NCBI GenBank assembly: GCA_029259935.1
Contig: JAJDEH010000307.1
Coordinates: 1-10,962, forward strand
DNA: 10,962 nt
From: Planctomycetota bacterium
Lineage (GTDB): Bacteria; Planctomycetota; Planctomycetia; Pirellulales; Pirellulaceae
Reading direction: 5' to 3'
Shown: one piece after another, positions 1-7,086 of the stretch
Layout of the letters: each line of letters opens with the position of its first letter
How positions within the stretch are numbered: the first letter of the stretch is position 1
Made by a program: the position numbers and the translations under genes
Notes under the pieces: model-generated
Databases searched by the model: none
What the model saw: the letters and a program-made list of their open reading frames with translations, nothing else
What the model was told of the DNA's origin: nothing

Positions 1-216
1 CAGCGAGTTGAACGGCAACTGCTTGTAGGTGTCGTTGTAGTTGTGCAACGCTACGCCGATCTGTCGCAAATTGTTCGTGCATTGCGACCGACGGGCGGCT
101 TCGCGCGCGGCCTGAACGGCCGGCAGCAGCAGCGCGATCAAAATGCCAATGATCGCAATGACCACTAGCAGTTCGACCAGCGTAAAAGCTGGCCTTCTAC
201 GAGAGAATGATTTCAT
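1..216 (-). CDS. DUF1559 pseudopilin-like secreted protein, N-terminal part only
   Basis: The first 72 codons of a gene that continues past the left edge of the window. The start is ATG at 214-216, preceded by a good ribosome binding site (GAGGTG, six bases upstream). Residues 1-9 are basic (MKSFSRRRP), followed by the type IV pilin-like segment [14 protein letters not shown] at 11-24 and a hydrophobic helix to about residue 34. The stretch [19 protein letters not shown] (32-50), then a [13 protein letters not shown] stretch (55-62), is the standard opening of the DUF1559 (SBP_bac_10) family, present in many copies in planctomycete genomes. Members have a prepilin-like signal and are thought to sit in or on the envelope; their function is not established. 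The residue before the expected cleavage site is Ala10 instead of the usual Gly. Family identity is very likely; the role is unknown. Confidence 0.93.
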   Translation of the reverse strand, partial: MKSFSRRRPAFTLVELLVVIAIIGILIALLLPAVQAAREAARRSQCTNNLRQIGVALHNYNDTYKQLPFNSL

Positions 217-577
217 TTCGCTCACCTCAAAACATGAATAAGAAAAAAACAAAAACAACTTCGATATTCAAAACATAAGCACGTATGAGAATTCCAACAA
301 CGCTCTCTTCATGCATTCGTTCAAGAAGTGAAATGTTTTTTTCGAATCTCCCATTTCTTGTAGCTGGACAACTACACGCCTGGCTGTATTGCTACAAACA
401 GCGTCGGCCGTGGACTACATGAAGGGCAAGACGCAGAGCTCGCGCAATTAAAATCTTCGGCGCGTGGTCCGCCATGCGGGAGAGTATTTTGGGGACGGGC
501 GCGCTAGCCGTGGGCAACTCTCGTCGTCCTGACAACGTCGCTGCTAGTTGGAGAGAGGCCGTTTCCCGACGGCGAAC
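217..577. other. intergenic region between the DUF1559 and LRR genes
   Basis: This 361-base stretch lies upstream of the DUF1559 gene and downstream of the LRR gene, both on the minus strand. It holds the candidate promoter at 272-300, the ribosome binding site just above 216, and an A-rich run on the plus strand (about 239-258) that becomes a T-rich leader in the transcript. I see no convincing gene and no strong terminator for the LRR gene; the only hairpin near its stop (558-573) is short and lacks a T run. Confidence 0.7.
272..300 (-). promoter_or_regulatory. candidate sigma70-type promoter for the DUF1559 gene
   Basis: On the minus strand a TTGTTG box (295-300) is separated by exactly 17 bases from a TATGTT box (272-277). 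It lies about 56 bases upstream of the ATG at 216. The implied leader is short and very T-rich (about 236-262). The boxes match consensus only partly (3 of 6 and 4 of 6), so this is a suggestion from spacing and position. Confidence 0.33.
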
Positions 578-1435
578 CTAGCGACGAAATTCGCCCGCAT
601 CGTATCGCTTCCAAAACTGGTCGGGGCTGGGCTCCTTGCGATAATCGGTCCAACTGGTTCCGATCTTTTGCAGCGATTCCATTTTTCGAACAACCTGGAT
701 CTCGTCTTTCGACAATAGGCTTGGACTGAAATAGATCGTCTCGAGTTTCAGCGTGCCCACCGGCGAATAATCCTTGATTCCCTTGCAGGCGAAAAGGCTA
801 AGCAGCTTGATCGGCATTTCGTTAAGCACCGAAATGTCGGTAACGCGCGGGCAGTTGTCGATCCGCAAGTCATGCAGCGGCATGCCTTGTAACGGAGAGA
901 GATCCTTGATGAGTGGGTTGAGGCCAATATCCAAATGTTCCAGCGGCATGCCCTTCAACGGTGAAAGATCTTTGACGCTCGAACAGGCATACATGCGGAA
1001 CCACTTGAGTGGCATCCCTTCCAGCGGTGAAAGATCGCTGATCTTGTCGCAGCGTTCCAAATTCAGCGACGTCAGGCGGCAGTCGCGTAGCGGGGAGATG
1101 TCCACGATGTTGGTCGCATTGTAGAGTATGACGGAGGTGACCGACGAGAGCGGAAAGCGGCTCAGTGGAGACAAGTCGGAAATGCCTTTGCAACGCATCA
1201 AGCTGATCCTGATCAGCCGGCCTTCCTTGATCTTAAAAGTCCCGCCGCTTTTGTAATCGGGATTGGCGGCCTGGAGCGAAGCTTGCAGTTCCGCGAGCAA
1301 CTTCGCGTCGTCCGCATTTTCTTCGGCTTGCACGGATGAAAGCGCAACGCCTGCAACCATGAGCATGATCAGCCGCCGGACAAGGCCGGTGCGGCCGTGT
1401 GACGCGACGGGATCCATGAGTCTGCGAATGAACAC
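578..1435 (-). CDS. secreted leucine-rich-repeat protein
   Basis: A 285-residue protein starting with GTG at 1433-1435 and ending in TAG at 578-580. Residues 15-37 form a signal peptide (basic GRTGLVRR, hydrophobic LIMLMVAGVALSS, likely cut after VQA), so it should be exported. Residues about 74-236 are a run of about 23-residue leucine-rich repeats, most with the core DLSPLxGMPLxxLxI. The tail (238-285) ends in FWKRYDAGEFRR, resembling tails I associate with planctomycete LRR proteins. LRR arrays usually bind proteins; no catalytic domain is present. The start was chosen because AAGGAG, overlapping the end of the preceding gene, sits ten bases before this GTG. A longer frame begins with GTG at 1468 but would overlap that gene by 26 bases, and a shorter one starts with ATG at 1417 without a binding site. 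Function and partner are unknown. Confidence 0.88.
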   Translation of the reverse strand: MFIRRLMDPVASHGRTGLVRRLIMLMVAGVALSSVQAEENADDAKLLAELQASLQAANPDYKSGGTFKIKEGRLIRISLMRCKGISDLSPLSRFPLSSVTSVILYNATNIVDISPLRDCRLTSLNLERCDKISDLSPLEGMPLKWFRMYACSSVKDLSPLKGMPLEHLDIGLNPLIKDLSPLQGMPLHDLRIDNCPRVTDISVLNEMPIKLLSLFACKGIKDYSPVGTLKLETIYFSPSLLSKDEIQVVRKMESLQKIGTSWTDYRKEPSPDQFWKRYDAGEFRR

Positions 1436-1442
1436 TTTGATG

Positions 1443-4400
1443 TTACTCCTTTTCAATGGCGACGGCACAGAGCAGCGGCGGTTTATTGTCGTCGGCCGAT
1501 TTGAGCGCGATCGTCAGCAGCTCTCCCACGGCGATGTTATGAAAGACGCGGGTTGTTGAGGTTCGGACGTCACCGGCGGCAGCGACGACGTCGAATTCCG
1601 AGAGCACCGGCTTCCCCTGCAGCGAAACGTCGAAGAGGCGTTGGCCTGGCCGGACGTCCTCCAGTTCCGCAAAGTAGAGCGTAATCGTGTAATTCGCTTC
1701 CGGTTGCCCTTTTTCCTGTAGCCGAAACGCGAGTGCCTTCGCGCCGTGGTAGCCGGAGGTAAGGAGCCAGGAAAGTTCGTGCCCTTTCACCGCAACGACG
1801 TCGGGCGACCGGTAATAGAACATGCTGGCATCGTGTTGGTAACGGGGCAGCCAGGCTCCCGTGAAGCCATTATCGTTGCGGGTTGGATAGGGTACCCAGA
1901 GCCGCGATTGCTCGTCTTCGCGAAAGCCGGGAGCCCCCAAGTTGATGAACGCGTGCTTGACCGGAAGCGACTTCACCGCAGCGATTCCGCCCGTCACTCC
2001 GCCCGCCCAATCGCGCGCAAAGGTGCGTGGATAAAGAGCCACCGACGTATGAATCCCGCCGCCCGCGCAGGTACAGCCGGATCGGCCTTCCGGAGCCACG
2101 AAGACTCCATTGGCCGGCGTCGCGCCCAGGCCGCAGGCCAACGACAGGCCACGAAACGACGAAAAGCCTTCGGTCGAATCGAGGTTGCAATAGCCGATTC
2201 CGTTCTTGTTGCCGAACAGGGCCGCGCCTGATGCCAGCAGGTGGCTGCAGCCGATATACCCGCGATGAAAATCGAGCGGCTGCGGCTCGCCCGAGAGCGG
2301 ATTGACGATTGTTTTCGGCTGGCCCGTTTTCACGTGCCAGGCAAAGGGCTCGGCGTAAATAAAGTCGCCGGCAATGATGGGACGTTTGCGGTATCCTTTC
2401 CGTCCGCCCCACAGGAAGCCGCCGTCCTTACTGGAGAAAGCGTAGATCGCGCGGCGGGCGAATTCGCCTGCCAAGAATTGCCGATGCGGATGCCCCAGGC
2501 TGCCGGTTCCATGCACGACCACGACGCCGTCCTTGACCATGCACGAGACACCGGATCGGCCGTCCAGAATGGCGTTGTCGTCGAGCGTGATATCGCTGGC
2601 GTCAAAAGGAAGTTCCCACAGGACTTTTCCCGTGTTCGAATCCAAAGCGACCAGTTTGCGCAGATCCGGTTCGATCGGTTTACCGCGACGATCGATGGCC
2701 TTTCGCGAAGGGACCGAGTCGTCATCGCGGGGGATCGTCTTGCGCGCGGCTTCGCGTTGCTCGGCGCTGAGAACCCGATCCACATAGAACAGCCTGCCAT
2801 CGCCAATTGCAATCCCGTCGTGCTCGACGCGGCCCACTCGCTTTTGCCATTGGAACTCGCCCGATTGAAGGTCCACGGCAAACAATTCGTCGCTGTGCTT
2901 TTTGTCCGGCCTGACACCACGGGCGTCCGGGATCGCGCGGCTGCCGCACAACAGCGACTGTTCACGGGCCAGCCAGCCCCAATACGGGCGTGACTCGTCG
3001 TCGCGTGACGGTGTCGAGAATTTTCGCAACGTTTCTCCGGTCAGCGCGTCCAGATGCCGGCACTCGGTGTTATTCACGATGATGAACAGCCCCGTTTCAT
3101 CGGCCACGATATTCGATGTGGCCAGCGGCAGGTTCGACCGAGTGGCCCCGTGGATGAATCGATCCCAGTATTTGGCGCCGTTATAGACGTCGTACGCCAT
3201 GGCCCGGTCGTAGCCGATCGTAAACATGATGCCACCCACAACCAACGGCATGGGACCGGTTGCATGTCGATCGATTCGTTGCCGGGGCCCCGGTTCGCCG
3301 TACCAAAGAATGCCGAAGGGGCCTTTTACTTTTTGATCTTCACTGCAAGACGTGTTGGCCGGCGAGGCATAGTTGTGGGACCAGTCTTGAGTGCCGGGAA
3401 GTTCGCCGCGACGGACCGTCACCTGGCCCGCATTCCGCTCGACTTGGGCTCCGGACTCACTCAGCGCGTCCAGCGTCTCTTCCAGCGACGAGTTCCCTTT
3501 CTTGCCAGCAATAAGCGCGATACCGCCTTGTGGCCGCGTTACCCGAAACAATTCGCTTGTCGGAGTTGTCGATGCCCCGCCCGAAACTCTTTTGGCGTCG
3601 ATGGCCAAATTGAACAAGTAGGGAGCAAACGGAAGCTGCGTCAAATCGGCGGCCCGCACGGTGATTCGATGGCCGTACAGTCCCGTGCCCGCCAAGCGGG
3701 TGCGAAGATCCGCTAACTGGTGCTGCTCTTTGACAAGCAGTTGAATAGTTAGGCCCGTCCGCCGCGCGAGTTCGTAAGCCAATTGTCCGTCGCCGCCCAC
3801 GATGAGTGCGTGGCCGCGTGGAAATTGTTGACGTTCAAGAAGTTTATCCACCAATTGTCGAGCCGCTTTTGTGCGCGAGCCATCCGCAAATGGCGGATCG
3901 CGTTTGGCAATTCGAACATGGATGGTTTCATCCGCAGACGTCGATTTCGCGTAACAACGTACCTTGCCGTCGACCGTGCTGACCGTCAGCCGGCCATTAG
4001 CCGCGGCCAGACTACGGACTCGGCTATCCGTCGTCGCCTGCCACAGCAACTTTCCGCCGCTCGCATCGATTGCGTAAACGTCGTTCTCGCCCCCGGCGTA
4101 CAACACGTCGCCCGCGAGGATCAGCGACTCGGTGGCATCAAGCGGCACCATCCAGCGGCATTGTTTGCGGATCTTTTCGAATAGCGCGGGAGATTCCGCC
4201 AACCATTTGTCCCAAGCCGCTTGGCTGTATCGCAGCGATCCTTGCCGGAGTTCCTTTGCCCGCGAGTGCTCTTCTCCATGGGCAGCCACGATTCGTTCGT
4301 ATTCCGCCATCCGGTCCAAACGATTCGCCACCCTTAGTCGTTTGTAGACTTCTTCAAACTCGCGGATTTCCGCTTCGGAGACGGCCGGCAAGCGATCTTG

Positions 4401-5441
4401 ATCGATGGCCAGCAAATGATCGTCCATCGCAAAGTAAGCGATTCCGTCGCGCAACACGGTCTGCCGAGCATTGAACCACTGAAACCGCAATTGCCCGCGT
4501 TCCGTTTTGCGATAGCGATTGGTCCACTCTTCGTCGGGATCGTAGGAGAGCAGGCAGGCGCGCCCAAAGATGATGTGCCGCCCGTCCCAGATCTGAGCGT
4601 AGTCACCGCCGTTGTAAAACCGATACTCGTGCGCTTTGGGACGATTTGGAAAAGGGGTCGCGAACGGAATGAAGCGGCCGTCGCGTTTGTTAAAGCGCGA
4701 TGGGGCGACGCGTGACGTTACGAAAATCGAATCGCGCGTCGCCAGCATATATCCCTGCGGAGCCAGCGAGCCGCCTCCCGCCAACCGGCCCACACCTTGC
4801 CGCCATAGGACGCGGCCATCCTGGGGATCAACCGCATACAAGTAGACGCCTTCGCTGGGAAACAATCCGGCGGTGAAGTACGCAACGCCTTCGTCGATCA
4901 TCACGCCGGTGCGAATCGGCCAAACCGACGAGAAGCGGCCATAGCCCAGCATCGTCTCGGCGGTGGGAGCCGCGTTGTGCGTCCAGACAACACTGCCATC
5001 CTCGGCGTCGAGGCAATAAACTCGTCCGTCATCGGCTCCAAAAAAGAGCTTGCCCCGCCAAAATGTGGGAGCCAGCCGGGGTGCTGCATCGGTAAAAAAC
5101 GTCCAGCGGATTTCCCCCGATTCGGCTGCCACGGCGTGGACACAATTTTCGGCCGACGAGCAGAAGTAAACCGAATCGCCGACGAGGATGGCTGGATGCG
5201 AATCGTCGTAGCTGACGTTGCTCTTGTTTTTTCGCGCGCCATAACCGTTGACCGGCAACGACCAACCGGCCGCCGGCGGGGCCGGCGCATCGTAGACCCA
5301 CTGGAGGTGAAGCGGCGGCTTCAGCGCTTCGTCGGTCACGTAAGACCGCTGGCTGTCGTGAGCGAACGTCGGCCAATCAGCGCCTTGGCCGGGCCAGGGC
5401 CCGCACGCACAGGCGACTACGAAAACCAACCATCGTTTCAT
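1443..5441 (-). CDS. large exported PQQ-propeller protein with methyltransferase-like insert and malectin-like C-terminus
   Basis: A 1332-residue protein. Residues 1-21 are a signal peptide (MKRW, hydrophobic core, GQGA before DWPTF). About 22-500 is a first propeller of PQQ/BamB-like repeats, such as GRVYCLDAEDGSVVW. About 525-680 resembles a class I methyltransferase: GGDGQLAYELARR for motif I, then GLYGHRITV and DLTQLPF. Motif I is imperfect, so SAM binding is doubtful. About 690-1155 is a second propeller, opening with DWSHNYASPANT and holding a SGCTC cysteine pair near 1121-1125. The final 100 residues look like malectin/CBM57 (YTITLYFAEL, RLFDV, FDVVAAAGDV), a carbohydrate-binding fold. 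This layout is familiar to me from planctomycete proteins of unknown function. The chosen ATG overlaps the upstream stop in an ATGA; an in-frame ATG at 5456 is the alternative. VVAC near residues 8-11 could be read as a lipobox, but the DWPTF junction favours signal peptidase I. The domains are well supported; the reaction is unknown. Confidence 0.9.
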   Translation of the reverse strand: MKRWLVFVVACACGPWPGQGADWPTFAHDSQRSYVTDEALKPPLHLQWVYDAPAPPAAGWSLPVNGYGARKNKSNVSYDDSHPAILVGDSVYFCSSAENCVHAVAAESGEIRWTFFTDAAPRLAPTFWRGKLFFGADDGRVYCLDAEDGSVVWTHNAAPTAETMLGYGRFSSVWPIRTGVMIDEGVAYFTAGLFPSEGVYLYAVDPQDGRVLWRQGVGRLAGGGSLAPQGYMLATRDSIFVTSRVAPSRFNKRDGRFIPFATPFPNRPKAHEYRFYNGGDYAQIWDGRHIIFGRACLLSYDPDEEWTNRYRKTERGQLRFQWFNARQTVLRDGIAYFAMDDHLLAIDQDRLPAVSEAEIREFEEVYKRLRVANRLDRMAEYERIVAAHGEEHSRAKELRQGSLRYSQAAWDKWLAESPALFEKIRKQCRWMVPLDATESLILAGDVLYAGGENDVYAIDASGGKLLWQATTDSRVRSLAAANGRLTVSTVDGKVRCYAKSTSADETIHVRIAKRDPPFADGSRTKAARQLVDKLLERQQFPRGHALIVGGDGQLAYELARRTGLTIQLLVKEQHQLADLRTRLAGTGLYGHRITVRAADLTQLPFAPYLFNLAIDAKRVSGGASTTPTSELFRVTRPQGGIALIAGKKGNSSLEETLDALSESGAQVERNAGQVTVRRGELPGTQDWSHNYASPANTSCSEDQKVKGPFGILWYGEPGPRQRIDRHATGPMPLVVGGIMFTIGYDRAMAYDVYNGAKYWDRFIHGATRSNLPLATSNIVADETGLFIIVNNTECRHLDALTGETLRKFSTPSRDDESRPYWGWLAREQSLLCGSRAIPDARGVRPDKKHSDELFAVDLQSGEFQWQKRVGRVEHDGIAIGDGRLFYVDRVLSAEQREAARKTIPRDDDSVPSRKAIDRRGKPIEPDLRKLVALDSNTGKVLWELPFDASDITLDDNAILDGRSGVSCMVKDGVVVVHGTGSLGHPHRQFLAGEFARRAIYAFSSKDGGFLWGGRKGYRKRPIIAGDFIYAEPFAWHVKTGQPKTIVNPLSGEPQPLDFHRGYIGCSHLLASGAALFGNKNGIGYCNLDSTEGFSSFRGLSLACGLGATPANGVFVAPEGRSGCTCAGGGIHTSVALYPRTFARDWAGGVTGGIAAVKSLPVKHAFINLGAPGFREDEQSRLWVPYPTRNDNGFTGAWLPRYQHDASMFYYRSPDVVAVKGHELSWLLTSGYHGAKALAFRLQEKGQPEANYTITLYFAELEDVRPGQRLFDVSLQGKPVLSEFDVVAAAGDVRTSTTRVFHNIAVGELLTIALKSADDNKPPLLCAVAIEKE

Positions 5442-5989
5442 GTTTGACCAGCCCATCTCTTGTATCCGTCCGTTTTCTTTTGAAGTCCAACGACCCGAAT
5501 CAACGATTCTGAAACCGACTCAAGCATCGGAACAATGCCCATTCTAACAAGCTGCCCGCCTCCGCTCCGCTCGACGGTTGGAAATTTCTTACCCGATTTG
5601 CTAGCGGCCGTCGCCGACGGGCATGGAATCCGAATCTGGCGGCCGGGTTCCGTTCGATGTATCCGGCCATAGGCGAGGTAAACATCAATGCTGCTGAGGC
5701 CAATGACACGCGGAACTTGGCCTCGACATGCCTCCATGAAGCCCGAGGCATCCTCCGCCGTGAACGGAATCATGTCGACCACCACATCGGGACGGCACTC
5801 CGCGACGGCTCGGGCAAGTGCGGTTGTGTCTTTTCGATCGCCGACGATCTGCCGTGCTGGATCGGAGCGCGGATCCCGCGTTTGTCCCCGATGGAAGACC
5901 GCCACCTCGTGACCTCGCTCCAGCAATTGTTGCACAAGCGCGGGACCGGTGAAGCGTGTGCCGCCGATAAGTAGAACTTGCATATCCAT
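5438..5989 (-). pseudogene. truncated, frame-broken NAD-dependent epimerase/dehydratase
   Basis: An open frame of 183 codons, but only the first 115 or so read as an NAD-dependent epimerase/dehydratase of the extended SDR superfamily: a Rossmann opening (VLLIGGTRFTG, 5-15), HEVAVFHRG (27-35), GDRKD (50-54), PDVVVDMIPFT (67-77), and SSIDVYLAYGR (99-109) followed by TEPG. Relatives are usually about 300-350 residues and continue with a PPDP-VPLTED-type segment. Here that segment appears in another frame (PPDSDSMPVGDG, about 5607-5642), after which the original frame may resume with KSGKKFP. This suggests two compensating small indels. The C-terminal half, with most of the substrate site, is missing. 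The stop overlaps the start of the next gene (ATGA). The starts at 5989 and 5983 both lack a clear ribosome binding site. It is most likely a decaying remnant; a short expressed NAD-binding protein cannot be excluded. Confidence 0.65.
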
Positions 5990-5998
5990 TTCCGTTTT

Positions 5999-6256
5999 CT
6001 AGCTGGCAGGCTTGGGCAATTTGCGAGGAAAGCGTGGTGTGCCGCAAGGGCGATCTTTCGCGGAACGAACGGCGACAAAATCGTTTGGCACCACAGGTTG
6101 TATTTGATTCTGAGATTTTCCATTCGAAAATACAATCCAAGTTACACACATGATGAACGCAAAATATGCCGCCAGAAAAAGAACGAGAAGACCGTGAGCA
6201 AGCGTAATACGAAACGCAACCGTTCGATCGTCAACACACCGAATGATCGCGAACAT
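5999..6256 (-). CDS. possible small membrane protein, hypothetical
   Basis: An 85-residue frame from ATG at 6254-6256 to TAG at 5999-6001, filling most of an otherwise empty 295-base gap between two genes on the same strand (28 bp after the PilZ-like gene, 9 bp before the epimerase remnant). Residues 16-43 are strongly hydrophobic (ITLAHGLLVLFLAAYFAF, then IMCVTWIVF) and would make one transmembrane helix, followed by a hydrophilic, basic, proline-rich tail ending in FPRKLPKPAS. I recognise no family. Against it: no ribosome binding site is visible before the ATG, and third codon positions are less GC-rich than in the neighbours. It could be a real small operon member or chance. Confidence 0.42.
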   Translation of the reverse strand: MFAIIRCVDDRTVAFRITLAHGLLVLFLAAYFAFIMCVTWIVFSNGKSQNQIQPVVPNDFVAVRSAKDRPCGTPRFPRKLPKPAS

Positions 6257-6284
6257 TGAAACGCACGCACACTTTACCGGCCAC

Positions 6285-6782
6285 TCAACCAGGCCATGGT
6301 GTTTCTGGCCGTTCTAGAGAAGACTTCGGCACGACGACTCCTAGAAATCTCCCACCGCTCATGTATTGCTCTTCGCTTTGCTCGAAATTCGACCAGCGAA
6401 CTTCCAGCAGCGCACGAATGGGATCGACGTCAAGCGAGTCGAATTCCACGAGAGCATAGACCGCATTGCACGGTTGGTCGTGCGTAAAGCCCAGGCCTCG
6501 AAACGAGACCACGCATGTCACACCGAACAGCGAGCCCTCGGTGGAGACCCTTGCCGTGACGCCGTCGAATTCGGCGGGCAGAATGGTTATCGGGATCTGT
6601 GCCGCCCGTCGTTCCTCGCTGCGCTGCTCGAGATAGTCCAACATTCGATGGTAGTTGCGCCGCCGAAAGAGTTTCAGCGGAGCAAGCACCTCGCTTTGAC
6701 GTATTCGCGCAAGGAGTTGCCGCATGGTGGCGAAATCACGGCGCACCACGAACCCACGGGAAGCGTTGCTAACGATTGACAT
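6285..6782 (-). CDS. PilZ-domain-like protein
   Basis: A 165-residue protein from ATG at 6780-6782 to TGA at 6285-6287. The N-terminal third (residues 10-58) is basic and helical. It is followed by a beta-rich domain (about 62-152) laid out like PilZ: an arginine-rich lead-in (RSEERRAAQIP, 54-64), a central VVSFRGLGFTHD (91-102) in the place of the PilZ D/NxSxxG element, and an ending LLEVRW...SGGRFLGVVV (125-151), which I associate with planctomycete PilZ-like proteins. PilZ domains commonly bind cyclic di-GMP; the RxxxR and D/NxSxxG motifs are only partly kept here, so binding is uncertain. No signal peptide is seen, so it should be cytoplasmic. The open frame extends to a TTG at 6842, but the ATG removes an unstructured leader. 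It would be the first gene of the minus-strand block and may read out regulatory state, which is inference. Confidence 0.62.
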   Translation of the reverse strand: MSIVSNASRGFVVRRDFATMRQLLARIRQSEVLAPLKLFRRRNYHRMLDYLEQRSEERRAAQIPITILPAEFDGVTARVSTEGSLFGVTCVVSFRGLGFTHDQPCNAVYALVEFDSLDVDPIRALLEVRWSNFEQSEEQYMSGGRFLGVVVPKSSLERPETPWPG

Positions 6783-6898
6783 GGCACTCGAAGGAACGGA
6801 TTTACGAACCGGAAGAGCGAAGGGGAGCGGATGAATTCGCAAGAATAGAAGAGCTACCGCCTCTCCACGAAGAGAGCCCCGAGCGGAGAAGCCATTAA

Positions 6899-6927
6899 AA
6901 GGTAGGCCACAATTTGCGATTCGTCAA
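6899..6927 (-). promoter_or_regulatory. candidate promoter for the minus-strand gene block
   Basis: A TTGACG box (minus strand, 6922-6927; 5 of 6 to consensus) is followed after exactly 17 bases by TACCTT (6899-6904; 3 of 6). It lies about 117 bases before the PilZ-like start and could drive the whole minus-strand block. The -35 box is good and the -10 box poor. Confidence 0.35.
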
Positions 6928-7021
6928 AAGTGCGCGAGGTAAAAGGAAGATTTTTCGAGTGAATCGTCGCTGGCACCCTACGGAAATGAAGCGATCGGTC
7001 ACGGATTCTTGACGCGAACCG

Positions 7022-7051
7022 TTCATTCTTGCCCGCAAGTGTGAGTACAAT
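7022..7051 (+). promoter_or_regulatory. weak candidate promoter for the ceramidase-like gene
   Basis: TACAAT (7046-7051) is a good -10 box (5 of 6). At 18 bases upstream lies only a poor -35 box, TTCATT (7022-7027). A better -35-like TTGACG at 7009-7014 is 31 bases away, too far to pair with it. The leader would be about 30 bases and include the ribosome binding site. Confidence 0.3.
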
Positions 7052-7086
7052 GGCCTGCTGAATCTAGACAAAAAGGAAATTCAGCC

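Larger units (their letters stand above)
6783..7086. other. divergent intergenic region
   Basis: This 304-base stretch separates the minus-strand PilZ-like gene from the plus-strand ceramidase-like gene. It holds a candidate minus-strand promoter (6899-6927), a weaker plus-strand candidate (7022-7051), and the ribosome binding site AAGGAA at 7073-7078. A small inverted repeat, CTCTC/GAGAG at 6861-6876, is too short to call. I see no gene in it. Confidence 0.6.

Noticed and set aside
419..451. Ten-residue frame MKGKTQSSRN in the left intergenic region
   Set aside because: Too short to judge, no ribosome binding site, and no sign that it is coding.
558..573. Small hairpin GCCGT/ACGGC downstream of the LRR gene as a terminator
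   Set aside because: Only five base pairs and no T run on the minus strand.
774..1124. Plus-strand frame with internal repeats (SGMP, NGERSL)
   Set aside because: The repeats are the mirror image of the LRR units coded on the minus strand; the minus strand gives the signal peptide and a sensible LRR consensus.
2241..2993. 250-codon open frame on the plus strand
   Set aside because: It lies wholly antisense to the PQQ gene, whose protein shows clear conserved domains there; the translation has no recognisable motif. Long antisense frames are common in GC-rich coding DNA.
3054..3716. 220-codon open frame on the plus strand
   Set aside because: Antisense to the PQQ gene across the start of its second propeller and the methyltransferase-like segment; no domain-like pattern or ribosome binding site.
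6783..6842. 20-residue N-terminal extension of the PilZ-like protein from TTG at 6842
   Set aside because: TTG start, proline-rich leader with no domain role; the ATG at 6782 is a simpler start.
7009..7051. TTGACG at 7009-7014 as -35 partner of TACAAT at 7046-7051
   Set aside because: The 31-base spacing is far outside the range used by sigma70-type promoters.
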